NCBI GenBank assembly: GCA_003527225.1
Contig: DPXQ01000118.1
Span: 1 to 26,958 of the forward strand
Reading direction: 5' to 3'
Origin: Rhizobium sp.
GTDB lineage: Bacteria; Pseudomonadota; Alphaproteobacteria; Rhizobiales; Rhizobiaceae
Length of the DNA stretch: 26,958 bases
Shown here: in pieces, positions 8,489 through 17,589 of the stretch
How the letters are laid out: each line of letters begins with the position of its first letter
Position numbering within the stretch: the stretch's first letter is position 1
Position numbers and translations under genes: made by a program
The notes under the pieces: generated by a model
Told to the model about the DNA's origin: nothing
What the model saw: only the letters and a program-made list of their open reading frames with translations
The model's database searches: none

Positions 8489-9076
8489 ATGGACGATCCG
8501 AAGACCGATCAGCGACGCGCAGCCATTCTGGCGCAGGCTTTTGCCGCGTTCACGATCTATGGCTACAAGCGCACGACCATGGACGACATCGCACGCGGCG
8601 CGGGGTTGTCGCGTCCGGCACTCTATATCCTTTACCGTAATAAGGCGGACATTTTTCGTGCCTGCATGCAGGCGCTGATGGCGGAAATGCGGATCAGCGT
8701 GGCGAAATGCTTCGCAGGCGAAGGGAGCACGGTCTCCAAGGTCGAGGAGGCTCTGAACGAGGCGATCATCCGGCCATACCGCAAGATTGCCGACACGCCG
8801 CATGGGGCGGAGATCTTCGACGCGAAGTACGAATTCGCGAGCGACCTCTTCCTTGAATGGATCGAGGCAGTGGAAGAGGAGGTGGCTTCCGGACTTGCCG
8901 CCGAGGAAGCCAGCGGCCATATTGACCTTCAGGGTGCCGGTGTATCCGCCGAGCGTGTCGCTTCACTGCTTCTTGATGCGACGGAGGGCATGAAAATGCG
9001 CATGTCGGATATGGATGAGGTTTCGGTCAAGCTCTCGGATCTGGTGCGGCTGCTGATCGGTCCGTTCAGGCGCTAG
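8489..9076 (+). CDS. TetR/AcrR family transcriptional regulator
   Basis: A 195-residue DNA-binding regulator. The N-terminal helix-turn-helix is clear (FTIYGYKRTTMDDIARGAGL followed by SRPALYILYRNKADIF, about residues 20-60). The C-terminal ligand domain is unremarkable. The start MDDPKTDQRRAAIL at 8489 gives the standard TetR length; the open frame extending upstream to 8201 lies over iorA on the opposite strand and is not credible. No Shine-Dalgarno sequence is visible immediately before the ATG, so initiation may be weak or leaderless. Divergence from the iorAB pair suggests it represses that operon and itself in response to a substrate-like ligand. Confidence 0.9.
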   Translation: MDDPKTDQRRAAILAQAFAAFTIYGYKRTTMDDIARGAGLSRPALYILYRNKADIFRACMQALMAEMRISVAKCFAGEGSTVSKVEEALNEAIIRPYRKIADTPHGAEIFDAKYEFASDLFLEWIEAVEEEVASGLAAEEASGHIDLQGAGVSAERVASLLLDATEGMKMRMSDMDEVSVKLSDLVRLLIGPFRR

Positions 9077-9157
9077 CGTGCGTTAGCGTATGGTTGACAA
9101 GTGCGCATGTTTGATCCACCTGATTTTTGTGATTTTCCCGCCGTTCAAGGGCATGCC

Positions 9158-10408
9158 ATGACTTCCGCAGACGAGTTCGATCCCAAGCCGCGCCGCAAAA
9201 CCGTTGCCGTCGATGTCGGCGGTGTGATCGTCGGTGGCGGTGCGCCGGTCGTCGTGCAGTCGATGACCAATACCGACACGGCGGATATCGACGCGACGGT
9301 TGCCCAGGTCGCCGCCCTCTACAAAGCCGGCTCCGAGATCGTGCGGATCACCGTCGACCGCGACGAAAGTGCTGCCGCCGTCCCGAAGATCCGGGAACGT
9401 CTGTTGCGCCTTGGCCTCGATGTTCCGCTGATTGGTGACTTCCATTATATCGGCCACAAGCTGCTGGCCGACCATCCGGACTGCGCCGAGGCGCTGGCCA
9501 AATATCGCATCAATCCCGGCAATGTCGGCTTCAAGGAAAAGAAGGACAAGCAGTTCGCCGATATCGTCGAGATGGCGATCCGCCATGACAAGCCGGTGCG
9601 CATCGGTGTCAACTGGGGCTCGCTCGACCAGGAACTGCTGACCCGGCTGATGGACAAGAACCAGGCGGAAGGCTTTCCACTTTCGGCACGGCAGGTCACG
9701 CGCGAGGCGATCGTGCAGTCGGCGCTGCTCTCGGCCGAACTTGCCGAGGAGATCGGCCTGCCGCGATCGAAGATCATCCTGTCGGCCAAGGTGTCCCAGG
9801 TTCAGGACCTGATTGCCGTCTACTCCATGTTGGCCAGCCGTTCCGACCACGCGCTCCACCTCGGGTTGACCGAAGCCGGCATGGGTTCCAAAGGCATCGT
9901 CGCCTCCTCCGCGGCCATAGGCTATGTCCTGCAACACGGCATCGGCGATACGATCCGCGTTTCACTCACCCCCGAGCCGAATGGCGATCGCACCCGCGAA
10001 GTGCAGGTGGCGCAGGAACTGCTGCAGGTCATGGGTTTCCGCCAGTTCGTGCCGGTTGTTGCCGCCTGCCCCGGCTGCGGCCGAACGACCTCGACCGTGT
10101 TCCAGGAACTGGCCCAGAAGATCGAGCAGGACCTGCGCAAGAACATGCCGGTGTGGCGTGAGAAATATCCGGGCGTCGAGGCGCTGAACGTCGCGGTCAT
10201 GGGCTGCATCGTCAACGGGCCGGGCGAAAGCAAACATGCCGATATCGGCATTTCCCTGCCGGGCACCGGCGAAACGCCGGCCGCCCCGGTGTTCATCGAT
10301 GGTAAGAAGGCCATGACATTGCGCGGTGCGAATATCGCTGCGGATTTCGAGGCACTCGTGATCGACTATATTGACAAGCGCTATGGCCAGAAGAGTGCGG
10401 CGGAGTGA
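9158..10408 (+). CDS. ispG: 4-hydroxy-3-methylbut-2-en-1-yl diphosphate synthase (IspG/GcpE)
   Basis: [4Fe-4S] enzyme of the MEP isoprenoid pathway that reductively converts methylerythritol 2,4-cyclodiphosphate to HMBPP. It has 416 residues, normal for alphaproteobacteria. The N-terminal TIM-barrel region has [20 protein letters not shown], and the middle contains [12 protein letters not shown]. The C-terminal cluster domain supplies the three cysteine ligands in CPGCGRTT (C304, C307) and GCIVNGPGE (C350), with the conserved glutamate following. The start at 9158 follows AAGG and removes a 19-residue upstream extension that has no family counterpart. It stands alone 81 nt after tetR. The prenyl synthase at 11976-12890 works further down the same pathway. 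Confidence 0.97.
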   Translation: MTSADEFDPKPRRKTVAVDVGGVIVGGGAPVVVQSMTNTDTADIDATVAQVAALYKAGSEIVRITVDRDESAAAVPKIRERLLRLGLDVPLIGDFHYIGHKLLADHPDCAEALAKYRINPGNVGFKEKKDKQFADIVEMAIRHDKPVRIGVNWGSLDQELLTRLMDKNQAEGFPLSARQVTREAIVQSALLSAELAEEIGLPRSKIILSAKVSQVQDLIAVYSMLASRSDHALHLGLTEAGMGSKGIVASSAAIGYVLQHGIGDTIRVSLTPEPNGDRTREVQVAQELLQVMGFRQFVPVVAACPGCGRTTSTVFQELAQKIEQDLRKNMPVWREKYPGVEALNVAVMGCIVNGPGESKHADIGISLPGTGETPAAPVFIDGKKAMTLRGANIAADFEALVIDYIDKRYGQKSAAE

Positions 10409-10486
10409 ATTGATCCGTTACCGCTCTTCATATTGCCGCAATTGGCTTATTGACCGGAATCACAACACCACGGAGTGACTTGACCG

Positions 10487-11152
10487 ATGATGAAGAAACT
10501 TGCGATCGCCGCGCTTGCCGCAACTTACCTGACTTCTTGCACGACGACCGATCCCTATACCGGGGAACAGAAGGTGTCGAATACCGCAGGTGGTGCGATG
10601 CTGGGTGCTGCTGCCGGCGCGCTGGGCGGACTTGCTGTGGGCGGTGGTGGCCGTTCTGGTCGCAATGCCGCGCTGATCGGTGCTGGCATCGGCGCATTGG
10701 CCGGCGGTGCGATAGGCAATTACATGGACCAGCAAGAGGCCGAATTGCGCGCCCAACTGCAGGGAACGGGAATCTCGGTGACTCGTGCGGGCGACCGCAT
10801 CATCCTCAACATGCCGTCCAACATCACCTTCGCGACCGACCAGGATGCGGTGATGCCGCAATTCTATCCGACGCTCAATTCTGTGGCGATCGTGCTCAGG
10901 AAGTTTGAGCGCACGCTTATCGATGTGAACGGCCACACCGATTCGACGGGAAGCCTTGAGCACAATCAGGCACTGTCGGAGCGCCGTGCGATGTCGGTTG
11001 CCGAATATCTCAACTCCCAGGGTATCGACCCGCGCCGCGTATCGGCGCTCGGCTTCGGCCCGAGCCAGCCCATCGCCTCCAACGCGACCGCAGAGGGACG
11101 GGCGCAGAACCGTCGCGTCGAGATCCAGATCGCCCCGATTACCGCCGGATAG
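10487..11152 (+). CDS. OmpA-family lipoprotein with glycine-zipper region (YiaD-like)
   Basis: Outer-membrane lipoprotein predicted to tether to peptidoglycan. It has 221 residues from 10487, preceded by GGAG at 10472-10475; an adjacent ATG at 10490 is an alternative. The signal ends in lipobox LTSC (Cys18). Residues about 36-80 are a glycine/alanine-rich zipper segment (GGAMLGAAAGALGGLAVGGG and a repeat). The OmpA C-terminal domain occupies about 110-218, with the peptidoglycan-binding pattern HTDSTGSLEHNQALSERRA and the closing EGRAQNRRVEIQI. It is probably monocistronic, with a candidate terminator directly after it. Confidence 0.93.
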   Translation: MMKKLAIAALAATYLTSCTTTDPYTGEQKVSNTAGGAMLGAAAGALGGLAVGGGGRSGRNAALIGAGIGALAGGAIGNYMDQQEAELRAQLQGTGISVTRAGDRIILNMPSNITFATDQDAVMPQFYPTLNSVAIVLRKFERTLIDVNGHTDSTGSLEHNQALSERRAMSVAEYLNSQGIDPRRVSALGFGPSQPIASNATAEGRAQNRRVEIQIAPITAG

Positions 11153-11177
11153 TCACGCCTGCATTGCTGAAATCACC

Positions 11178-11206
11178 GGCGCCTCAGGATCGTGCGGCGC
11201 CCTTTT
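11178..11206 (+). terminator. Candidate intrinsic terminator after the OmpA-type lipoprotein gene
   Basis: A GGCGCC/GGCGCC stem (11178-11183 with 11196-11201) and 12-nt loop are followed by CTTTT. It lies 25 nt past the lipoprotein stop and reaches the stop codon of the convergent LysE gene. The stem is short and the T-run modest. Confidence 0.4.
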
Positions 11207-11850
11207 CATATCCGAACGCTCAGCAGTTTTATGCCGGCCGCACAGAAGAGTGCTGCCATGGCGCCGTCGATCCAGCGGCGGGCGGCGCGATAGGCGGCTA
11301 GCGCCCGAGAGGTCGAGAAAAGGAGCGCGTAGCTGCTGAATACGATCATGCCGGTCAAAAGGCAGCCGCTGACAACGATCGCCACCGCATCGGTGGAGGC
11401 GTTGGCCGGCAAACCGACCGAGATGATCGCGACCCAGGCGAAAATCGCCTTCGGGTTCGTCAGGTGGATGGCATAGCCGCGAAGAAAGATCTGACGACCG
11501 CTCTTGGCTCCAAGGGCTGCTGCCTGGGCGCCCCCCATATCTTGCTTGCGCAGGGCGGATCGCAGCGCCTTGTATCCAAGATACAAAAGATAGAGACCGC
11601 CGGCGATCTTCAGGATCTGCAGGAGATGTGCATAGGTTTGCAGTACGGCGGCAAGACCAATCGCGGCGGCAAATGCCCAAGTGAAGGAACCGGCGAAAAC
11701 ACCAGCGGCGAGGGTCAGGCCGGTCCTGCGGCCGCCGGCGATCGAAGCCGAGATGATCGCCAGGACGGCTGGACCGGGGCTGACTACCGCAACCAAATAG
11801 ATGATATAGGCTGCAATAACCTGCGGCCAGTGCTGGGCAATGTCGGTCAT
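11206..11850 (-). CDS. LysE/RhtB family amino-acid exporter
   Basis: A 214-residue inner-membrane exporter with about six hydrophobic segments. The family signature SPGPAVLAIISASIAGGRRTG lies near residues 25-45, and LKIAGGLYLLYLGYKALRS and HLTNPKAIFAWVA follow, as in LysE/RhtB proteins that export lysine, threonine or homoserine-like compounds. The start MTDIAQHW at 11850 is preceded by GGAG 11 nt away (GGAGAACGGGGACCC); the extension to 11907 has no family support. It is convergent with the lipoprotein gene and downstream of the prenyl synthase on the same strand with a 125-nt gap, so it probably has its own promoter. The specific substrate is unknown. Confidence 0.9.
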   Translation of the reverse strand: MTDIAQHWPQVIAAYIIYLVAVVSPGPAVLAIISASIAGGRRTGLTLAAGVFAGSFTWAFAAAIGLAAVLQTYAHLLQILKIAGGLYLLYLGYKALRSALRKQDMGGAQAAALGAKSGRQIFLRGYAIHLTNPKAIFAWVAIISVGLPANASTDAVAIVVSGCLLTGMIVFSSYALLFSTSRALAAYRAARRWIDGAMAALFCAAGIKLLSVRI

Positions 11851-11975
11851 GGGTCCCCGTTCTCCTGGATTTGAAAGGGCAGCATAACGCCTCCCACGCT
11901 CGGGCACACGTCAGATGATTTGATATCCGCCAATCCGGAAATTGATGATTCATTGGAACGAATTGTCCGGATCGT

Positions 11976-12890
11976 TCAGTTCTTCCTATTGGCCACAAAA
12001 CGTGCGGCGGCTATCAACATTCCGGCTCTCTGGCCATAGGGTGCCAGCAGTGCTTCCGCTTCGCCGACCAGCCGTTCCAGTTCGGCTTCGGCCCATTCCT
12101 GTCCCTTGAGGGCAACCAGCGTTCCCTTGCCGCGCGCGGCGTCCTTGCCCGTTGCCTTGCCCAAGGTGGTTGCGTCTGCGGTCAGGTCGAGAAGGTCGTC
12201 AGCAAGCTGGAAGGCGCGCCCGATGATTTCGCCGAACCGGCGGACGCGCTGTCGATCCGCCGGTTCCGATCCCGCGATGATGGGGCCGGCCTCACAGGCA
12301 AAACGTAACAGGGCGCCGGTCTTCATAGCCTGCAATGTGACGACCGCCGCTTCGTCCGGGGCCTGCTTCTCGGCTGCGAGATCGAGCGCCTGACCCCCGG
12401 CCATTCCGCCAATGCCGGCCGCACGGGCAAGTGCCAGCACGAGTTCGTTCTTGGCCCGATCGGGCAGCAAGGTTTCAGGAGCGGCGATGATATCGAAGGC
12501 ATAGGTCAGCAGGCTGTCGCCGGCCAGAATCGCTGTCGCCTCGTCGAAAGCGATATGCACGGTCGGCTGTCCGCGCCTCATGTCATCGTTATCCATCGCC
12601 GGAAGGTCGTCATGGACCAGCGAATAGCAGTGCAGGCATTCAAGTGCGGCACCCACGCGGAGGGCCGCTTGCGCATCGCCGCCGAAAAGGGCGGCGCTCG
12701 TTGTCACCAAGAACGGCCGAAGACGTTTTCCTCCATTCAGCACGGCGTGGCGCGTGGCGTCCAGCAGGTGTTGAGGGCGCGCGATCTCGTCGGAGAGGGG
12801 CTGTGCCGCCAGGAGCGTCGACAGCAGGCTCTCGATCTGTGTGGCCGTATCGCGTAGCTGGATTTCGAAAGTGCGGGTCAGGGTGCTCAT
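11976..12890 (-). CDS. ispA: Polyprenyl synthetase, farnesyl diphosphate synthase type
   Basis: Cytosolic condensing enzyme that joins dimethylallyl/geranyl diphosphate with isopentenyl diphosphate to make farnesyl diphosphate. It has 304 residues. The first aspartate-rich motif DDLPAMD spans residues 94-100 in the context HCYSLVHDDLPAMDNDDMRRG-like, which is the bacterial type II short-chain pattern of E. coli IspA. GGKRLRP at about 53-59 binds pyrophosphate, and the second motif DDLLD is at 231-235. The FQLADDLLD context and length favour FPP over long-chain synthases. It diverges from mtgA across 171 bp. A strong ribosome-binding site is not seen before the ATG at 12890. Confidence 0.92.
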   Translation of the reverse strand: MSTLTRTFEIQLRDTATQIESLLSTLLAAQPLSDEIARPQHLLDATRHAVLNGGKRLRPFLVTTSAALFGGDAQAALRVGAALECLHCYSLVHDDLPAMDNDDMRRGQPTVHIAFDEATAILAGDSLLTYAFDIIAAPETLLPDRAKNELVLALARAAGIGGMAGGQALDLAAEKQAPDEAAVVTLQAMKTGALLRFACEAGPIIAGSEPADRQRVRRFGEIIGRAFQLADDLLDLTADATTLGKATGKDAARGKGTLVALKGQEWAEAELERLVGEAEALLAPYGQRAGMLIAAARFVANRKN

Positions 12891-13061
12891 GCCGGTTCTT
12901 TGGCATGGGCAATGGCAGGTGGCAACGGTAATTTGCGCGGGAAATGCGGCCCGATCCGTTGTGCGGACTGGCCATTGCCGGAGAGGAAGGCTAAGAGAAA
13001 CGACTGATTGAAAGCATCGGGCAGACTTCTATTGGCGGAAGAAGGCGAAATCGGAGAAACC

Positions 13062-13766
13062 ATGAGGGCTGCTCCCGCAGGTGTACGTTTTAGCTCCATT
13101 GTCTTCAAGAGAATTGCCGCCGTGCTGATAGGCCTTCTTCTATTGCCCTATCTGCTGGTCTTTCTCTATCGCCCGGACTTCGTTCATCCCCTCTCGACAT
13201 TAATGATCGGCGACTTCCTCACCTTCCGGGGATATGATCGCCAATGGGTGGAGTTCGATGATATATCGCCTCATCTGGTCAGCGCGGTCATGATGTCCGA
13301 GGATGGGCAATTCTGTTCCCACTATGGCGTCGACTGGGGGGAAATGAAGGCGGTCGTCGACGACGCGCTTTCCGGTGAGCCGACGCGCGGCGCCAGCACG
13401 ATTTCCATGCAGACCGTCAAGAACCTATTCTTGTGGAATAGCCGGTCGTTGCTGCGCAAGGGGTTGGAGATGCCGTTGGCGATTTTCGCCGATGCCATAT
13501 GGTCGAAAAAGCGGACGATGGAGATCTATCTCAATATCGCCGAATGGGGGCCGGGAATCTACGGGATCGAAGCGGCGGCGCGATACCATTTCAAGGTTCC
13601 GGCGTCGAAATTGTCGGCCCGTCAGGCGACGCTCCTCGCAGTATCATTGCCAAATCCGATCGAACGTGTGGCGAGCAAACCATCGAGCGGAATGAAGCGC
13701 CTCGCTGCCGTCGTCGATCGGCGCGCCAGCAGATCCGGCGCATACATCAAATGCCTTTATGATTGA
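13062..13766 (+). CDS. mtgA: Monofunctional biosynthetic peptidoglycan transglycosylase
   Basis: Membrane-anchored GT51 glycosyltransferase that polymerises lipid II into glycan strands in the periplasm. It has 234 residues from the ATG at 13062, preceded by GGAG; an upstream start at 13008 has no such support. One transmembrane helix lies at about residues 17-37 ([19 protein letters not shown]). GT51 motifs follow: [16 protein letters not shown] with the catalytic glutamate, [17 protein letters not shown], and [20 protein letters not shown]. The [10 protein letters not shown] and EIYLN segments match the MtgA subgroup rather than bifunctional PBPs, and no transpeptidase domain follows. It is followed by the GST gene after 77 nt. 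Confidence 0.95.
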   Translation: MRAAPAGVRFSSIVFKRIAAVLIGLLLLPYLLVFLYRPDFVHPLSTLMIGDFLTFRGYDRQWVEFDDISPHLVSAVMMSEDGQFCSHYGVDWGEMKAVVDDALSGEPTRGASTISMQTVKNLFLWNSRSLLRKGLEMPLAIFADAIWSKKRTMEIYLNIAEWGPGIYGIEAAARYHFKVPASKLSARQATLLAVSLPNPIERVASKPSSGMKRLAAVVDRRASRSGAYIKCLYD

Positions 13767-13843
13767 GTTTCCAAAGATTCGTTGGTGCGGGATTTCCGAA
13801 GCGTCTAGTCTTCGCGGGTCGGCACGATGATGGAGCAGCGGCG

Positions 13844-14491
13844 ATGGACAACCTCATTCTCTATATAGGCAACAAGAACTATTCTTCCTGGTCGTTGCGC
13901 CCGTGGATGGCACTTACCGGGTGCGGAGTAGAATTCGAGGAACGGCTTATTCCTTTCGATTTTGCCGCAGGTAACCCGAAGATCCGGGAAGTTTCCCCAA
14001 CCGGGCGCGTTCCTATTCTTTACCATGGCGACCTGCGTGTCTGGGAATCGCTGGCAATCATCGAATATGTTGCTGAAATCGTTCCGGATGCCGGCCTCTG
14101 GCCGAAAAATCGTCAGGATCGGGCGCTCGCACGATCGATCTCCATGGAAATGCTTTCCGGTTTCCGTGCCTTGCGGAATGCCTGCCCGATGAACATGCGC
14201 CGGAAGAAACAGGCGATCGAGGTATCCGACGACGTCATGGCGGACGTGGAACGCATCAAATCCCTGTGGGGCGAGATGCGTCGACGGTCGGGTGGCCGCT
14301 TTCTGTTCGGGGAATTCTCGGGCGCCGACGCCATGTATGCCCCTGTCGTCAACCGGTTCGACACCTATGACCTGGTAGACGACAGTGAGACACTGGACTA
14401 TATAGCCGCGATGAAGTCTCATCCGGCATGGGTGAAATGGCATGAGGCCGCTCTGGCCGAGCCATGGATCGTTGCCGAGGATGAAGTCTGA
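13844..14491 (+). CDS. Glutathione S-transferase family protein
   Basis: A 215-residue cytosolic GST-fold protein. The N-terminal thioredoxin-like domain begins LILYIGNKNYSSWSLRPWM, where a serine of the YSSWS segment is the likely glutathione-activating residue, and continues to the SPTGRVPIL cis-proline region and ESLAIIEYVAE. The helical C-terminal domain contains GRFLFGEFSGADAMYAPVV. The start at 13844 is supported by GGAG 8 nt upstream; the longer frame starting near 13763 overlaps the mtgA stop and lacks homology-like sequence. It may be co-transcribed with mtgA. The substrate is unknown. Confidence 0.9.
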   Translation: MDNLILYIGNKNYSSWSLRPWMALTGCGVEFEERLIPFDFAAGNPKIREVSPTGRVPILYHGDLRVWESLAIIEYVAEIVPDAGLWPKNRQDRALARSISMEMLSGFRALRNACPMNMRRKKQAIEVSDDVMADVERIKSLWGEMRRRSGGRFLFGEFSGADAMYAPVVNRFDTYDLVDDSETLDYIAAMKSHPAWVKWHEAALAEPWIVAEDEV

Positions 14492-14536
14492 TCATTCCTT
14501 TTAAATGCGCGAACAGGAAAATTTGAGCACGGGGAC

Positions 14537-14565
14537 TGGTCAAGGCCGCGCTTGGCATGTATAAG
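14537..14565 (+). promoter_or_regulatory. Candidate promoter of rpmF
   Basis: TGGTCA (14537-14542), a 17-bp spacer and TATAAG (14560-14565) lie about 90 nt before the rpmF start codon. This gives a leader of roughly 80 nt. The -35 is only a partial match to consensus. Confidence 0.4.
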
Positions 14566-14654
14566 CCGCCAAAATTCCGAGATTGAGACGTGTAATTTTC
14601 GGCTCTGGTTTCCGGCCGACCTGCATGTCTTGCCCGTCAAGTGGAGTAATTGAA

Positions 14655-14840
14655 ATGGCTGTACCGAAGAGAAAAACAAGTCCGTCGAAGCGCGGTATGC
14701 GCCGCTCTGCCGACGCTATCAAGGCCTCGGCCTATGTCGAAGACAAGAATTCCGGCGAACTGCGCCGTCCGCATCATATCGATCTGAAGACCGGTATGTA
14801 TCGCGGCCGTCAGGTATTGACGCCGAAGGAAAGCGCATAA
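14655..14840 (+). CDS. rpmF: 50S ribosomal protein L32
   Basis: Small basic ribosomal protein of 61 residues beginning [20 protein letters not shown] and containing [19 protein letters not shown], the standard alphaproteobacterial L32 sequence. It lacks the CxxC zinc-binding pairs found in some bacterial L32 paralogues, as is usual in rhizobia. The ATG at 14655 is preceded by GGAG at 14643-14646; an upstream in-frame start at 14583 would add a non-conserved extension. It is followed by a strong intrinsic terminator, so it forms its own transcription unit. Confidence 0.98.
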   Translation: MAVPKRKTSPSKRGMRRSADAIKASAYVEDKNSGELRRPHHIDLKTGMYRGRQVLTPKESA

Positions 14841-14867
14841 GTTACCGTTTCCACGGTGATTGCATTG

Positions 14868-14897
14868 AAGGCCGGCTTTTGCCGGCCTTTACTTTTT
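14868..14897 (+). terminator. Intrinsic terminator of rpmF
   Basis: AAGGCCGGC and GCCGGCCTT form a perfect 9-bp stem (14868-14876 with 14881-14889) closed by a TTTT loop. It is followed by TACTTTTT and begins 27 nt after the rpmF stop codon. Confidence 0.9.
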
Positions 14898-14987
14898 CGG
14901 GATCGGGACATTTTCTCCGCAGAAATGTTCGTCTATGACTTTCCTTGAATTGTACTGAATTCGACCAGTCATAGAGGGTTTGGACAC

Positions 14988-15395
14988 ATGCTCGCAGTCA
15001 TTCCGCTGATGATCGTTCCCCTGGCCCTCTACAATCTCGCCATGCTGGGCCTGTTCGGGAGTGGCGGAACTGCGGCTCTCGGACACGTCGTTCTATCGCT
15101 CTCCATGCTCTCGGGGGCCGTCTGGGCCTTATCGATAGCGGACATCTTTATCCTGGTCGCGCTGGTCCTGCTCTTCGGCGAGATCCTGAAAGCGACGCGG
15201 AACGGATCCGGTTCGCTGGTCAATCACATGTTGTCGATGCTGGTATTCGTTGCGTTTCTGGTGGAGTTCCTGCTGGTCCGCGATGCAGCCACGCAAGTAT
15301 TCTTCATTCTCATGACCATCGCGTTCATCGATGTCATCGGCGGTGTCGTCGTTTCCATCAGAACAGCCGGGCGAGACGTCTCGATCGGCCTTTGA
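14988..15395 (+). CDS. Small four-helix membrane protein of unknown function
   Basis: A 135-residue, strongly hydrophobic protein with four predicted membrane segments (about residues 3-25, 32-65, 78-97 and 104-125). The start at 14988 is supported by GAGGG about 9 nt upstream. I recognise no domain or catalytic motif; the only charged patch is GEILKATRNGSGS between helices 2 and 3. It lies between the rpmF terminator and the convergent phaR gene and so is probably transcribed alone. The coding character (third-position GC and no interruptions) looks real, and similar uncharacterised membrane proteins are common in rhizobia. Confidence 0.72.
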   Translation: MLAVIPLMIVPLALYNLAMLGLFGSGGTAALGHVVLSLSMLSGAVWALSIADIFILVALVLLFGEILKATRNGSGSLVNHMLSMLVFVAFLVEFLLVRDAATQVFFILMTIAFIDVIGGVVVSIRTAGRDVSIGL

Positions 15396-15452
15396 GGGCA
15401 CCCGCAGACTTCGCGGCATCCAAGCCGTGGCGGCAAAGCCGACTTAATACGA

Positions 15453-16028
15453 TCAGAGTTTGTCGAGCTTGTTCTGCAGAGTGCGAAGTTGTTCCTTGAG
15501 CTCGTCGATATCCCTCGCTTCGGCCTTTTTCGTCTCCTTTGGCGGCTGCGGGGAGAGGAAAGGAGAGAACATCTGCATGGCCTGATGGAACATCTCCGTG
15601 TTCCGCTTGACCTGCTCTTCCATGAGCTGCATCGGCGCCTGCAGGTTCTTCGAAATCGGGCTCTCGCCGAAGGCTCTGGTCATTTGCTCGCGCATCTGGG
15701 ACTGCTGCTCGGTGAAGGCCTTCATCGAATGTTCGAGGAAGCTCGGAACGACCATCTGCATCTGGTCGCCGTAATAGGAAATCAGCTGGCGCAGGAACGA
15801 TATGGGCAGAAGCGTGTTGCCGGTCTTGGACTCTTGCTCGAATATGATCTGCGTCAGGACCGAATGCGTGATATCCTCTCCGGACTTGGCATCCTGAACG
15901 ACGAACTCCTCACCCTTCTTCACCATCTTGGCCAGATCGTCCAGCGTCACATACGTGCTGGTGCCCGTATTGTAGAGGCGTCGATTGGCATATTTCTTTA
16001 TGGTGATTTCGCCATCGGCTTTAGCCAT
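15453..16028 (-). CDS. phaR: Polyhydroxyalkanoate synthesis repressor PhaR (AniA)
   Basis: DNA-binding protein that senses PHB granules and represses phasin and synthesis genes. It has 191 residues. The N-terminal PHB/PHA accumulation regulator domain begins ITIKKYANRRLYNTGTSTYV and runs to SVLTQIIFEQESK, with the region for DNA and granule contact at about 65-120. The C-terminus is a proline/lysine-rich linker and a leucine-rich helix ending LRTLQNKLDKL that may form a coiled coil. The start at 16028 has GGAG 6 nt upstream; the open frame extends to 16445 but that part lies over phaA. The gene diverges from phaA. A weak promoter candidate beginning TTGACT (16079-16074) precedes it. Confidence 0.95.
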   Translation of the reverse strand: MAKADGEITIKKYANRRLYNTGTSTYVTLDDLAKMVKKGEEFVVQDAKSGEDITHSVLTQIIFEQESKTGNTLLPISFLRQLISYYGDQMQMVVPSFLEHSMKAFTEQQSQMREQMTRAFGESPISKNLQAPMQLMEEQVKRNTEMFHQAMQMFSPFLSPQPPKETKKAEARDIDELKEQLRTLQNKLDKL

Positions 16029-16127
16029 TTCGTTCTCCAACCCCGTTGATTTAGCGAATTTTTTCTCTTCCCAAGTCAAGTGTAATCGCAAACGAAGGGT
16101 GGTGACAATCTCTTTGTGCATTGCGGC

Positions 16128-16159
16128 ACCGGCATTCCGGCGAAGGCCGGAAATCCGGT
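16128..16159. repeat. REP-like nested inverted repeat in the phaR-phaA interval
   Basis: ACCGG-CA-TTCCGGC-GAAG-GCCGGAA-AT-CCGGT is a 32-nt hairpin with two perfect stems (5 and 7 bp) separated by a symmetric 2-nt internal loop and closed by a GAAG tetraloop. The ATTCCGGCGAAGGCCGGAA core resembles short palindromic repeats dispersed in many proteobacterial genomes. No T-run follows on either side, so it is not a typical terminator. Confidence 0.6.
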
Positions 16160-16266
16160 CAAGAATGCCGCGAATCGAGACGTTGATCCCCACTCTTCCC
16201 GTTTGACTCTGACAGCAAGCTTTGCCAGTTTCATCGCAAAGATCGAATAGAAATGAGGATACGCCC

Positions 16267-17448
16267 ATGAGCAGTTCATCCATCGTCATTGCCAGCGCAG
16301 CGCGAACACCCGTTGGTTCGTTCAACGGTGCATTTGCCAACATACCGGCCCACGAACTCGGGGCGGTGGCGATCAAGGGCGTTCTGGAGCGCGCGGGCGT
16401 CGACGGCAAGGAAGTCGACGAAGTCATTCTCGGGCAGATCCTCACGGCCGGTCACGGCCAGAACCCGGCGCGGCAGGCAGCCATGAAGGCGGGTATCCCG
16501 CAGGAAGCAACCGCCTGGGGCATGAATCAGCTCTGCGGCTCGGGCCTACGCGCTGTTGCCCTCGGCATGCAGCAGATCGCCACCGGCGATGCCAATATCA
16601 TTGTCGCTGGCGGGCAGGAATCCATGTCGATGGCACCCCACTGCGCGCATCTGCGCGGCGGCGTGAAGATGGGCGACTTCAAGATGATCGATACCATGAT
16701 CAAGGACGGCCTGACCGATGCCTTCTATGGCTATCACATGGGCACCACCGCCGAAAACGTGGCGCGCCAGTGGCAGTTGTCGCGCGATGAGCAGGACGTT
16801 TTTGCCGTTGCTTCGCAGAACAAGGCCGAAGCCGCGCAGACCGCCGGCCGTTTCAAGGACGAAATCGTTCCGGTTGTGGTGTCCAGCCGCAAGGGCGACA
16901 TCACGGTCGATGCCGACGAATATATCCGCTTCGGCGCCACGCTCGAGAACATGGCCAAGCTGAAACCGGCCTTCGACAAGGAAGGAACGGTGACCGCCGG
17001 CAATGCCTCCGGCATCAATGATGGCGCCGCTGCGGCCTTGCTTATGAGTGAAGCCGAGGCTGCGCGCCGCGGCATTTCCCCGCTTGCACGCATTGCGTCC
17101 TGGGCGACCGCCGGCGTCGATCCGCAGGTGATGGGAACAGGCCCGATCCCCGCCTCGCGCAAGGCTCTTCAAAAGGCCGGATGGAGTGTTTCGGATCTTG
17201 ACCTCGTGGAGGCCAACGAAGCCTTCGCGGCGCAGGCATGCGCGGTCAACAAGGATCTCGGTTGGGACACGTCGATCGTCAATGTCAATGGTGGCGCGAT
17301 TGCCATCGGTCATCCGATCGGCGCGTCGGGTGCCCGCATCCTCAATACGCTGCTTTTTGAGATGAAGCGGCGCGGGGCGAAGAAGGGCCTCGCTACGCTC
17401 TGCATCGGCGGCGGCATGGGTATCGCCATGTGCTTGGAGGCTTTCTAA
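16267..17448 (+). CDS. phaA: Acetyl-CoA C-acetyltransferase (beta-ketothiolase)
   Basis: Condenses two acetyl-CoA to acetoacetyl-CoA, the first step of polyhydroxybutyrate synthesis, and is reversible. It has 393 residues, the standard thiolase length. The acyl-accepting cysteine is C90 in [11 protein letters not shown]. The active-site histidine H349 is in [16 protein letters not shown], and the second cysteine C379 is in [10 protein letters not shown]. The start at 16267 follows GAGGA at 16255-16259. It diverges from phaR and is followed by phaB after 141 nt. A weak promoter candidate, TTGACT at 16203-16208, lies about 60 nt upstream. PhaR control is expected from the arrangement. Confidence 0.97.
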   Translation: MSSSSIVIASAARTPVGSFNGAFANIPAHELGAVAIKGVLERAGVDGKEVDEVILGQILTAGHGQNPARQAAMKAGIPQEATAWGMNQLCGSGLRAVALGMQQIATGDANIIVAGGQESMSMAPHCAHLRGGVKMGDFKMIDTMIKDGLTDAFYGYHMGTTAENVARQWQLSRDEQDVFAVASQNKAEAAQTAGRFKDEIVPVVVSSRKGDITVDADEYIRFGATLENMAKLKPAFDKEGTVTAGNASGINDGAAAALLMSEAEAARRGISPLARIASWATAGVDPQVMGTGPIPASRKALQKAGWSVSDLDLVEANEAFAAQACAVNKDLGWDTSIVNVNGGAIAIGHPIGASGARILNTLLFEMKRRGAKKGLATLCIGGGMGIAMCLEAF

Positions 17449-17589
17449 GCGCGGGTCGCGATCTGTGCTGCGGCAACGAATCCGTGCCACGGGGGCTCAA
17501 GGCCGAACTACTTGTCATAGAACTGTCCTAACAACGACTCCACCAGAAGAGTCGGTGCACGATCAAGCCATCTTTTGAGGAGAGACAGC

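Noticed and set aside
16116..16129. GTGC-N6-GCAC inverted repeat as a PhaR operator
   Set aside because: Too short and too common to assign; kept only as a thought given its place between phaR and phaA.
16029..16445. N-terminal extension of PhaR
   Set aside because: The extension overlaps the phaA start on the other strand and is not PhaR-like; a good GGAG precedes the ATG at 16028.
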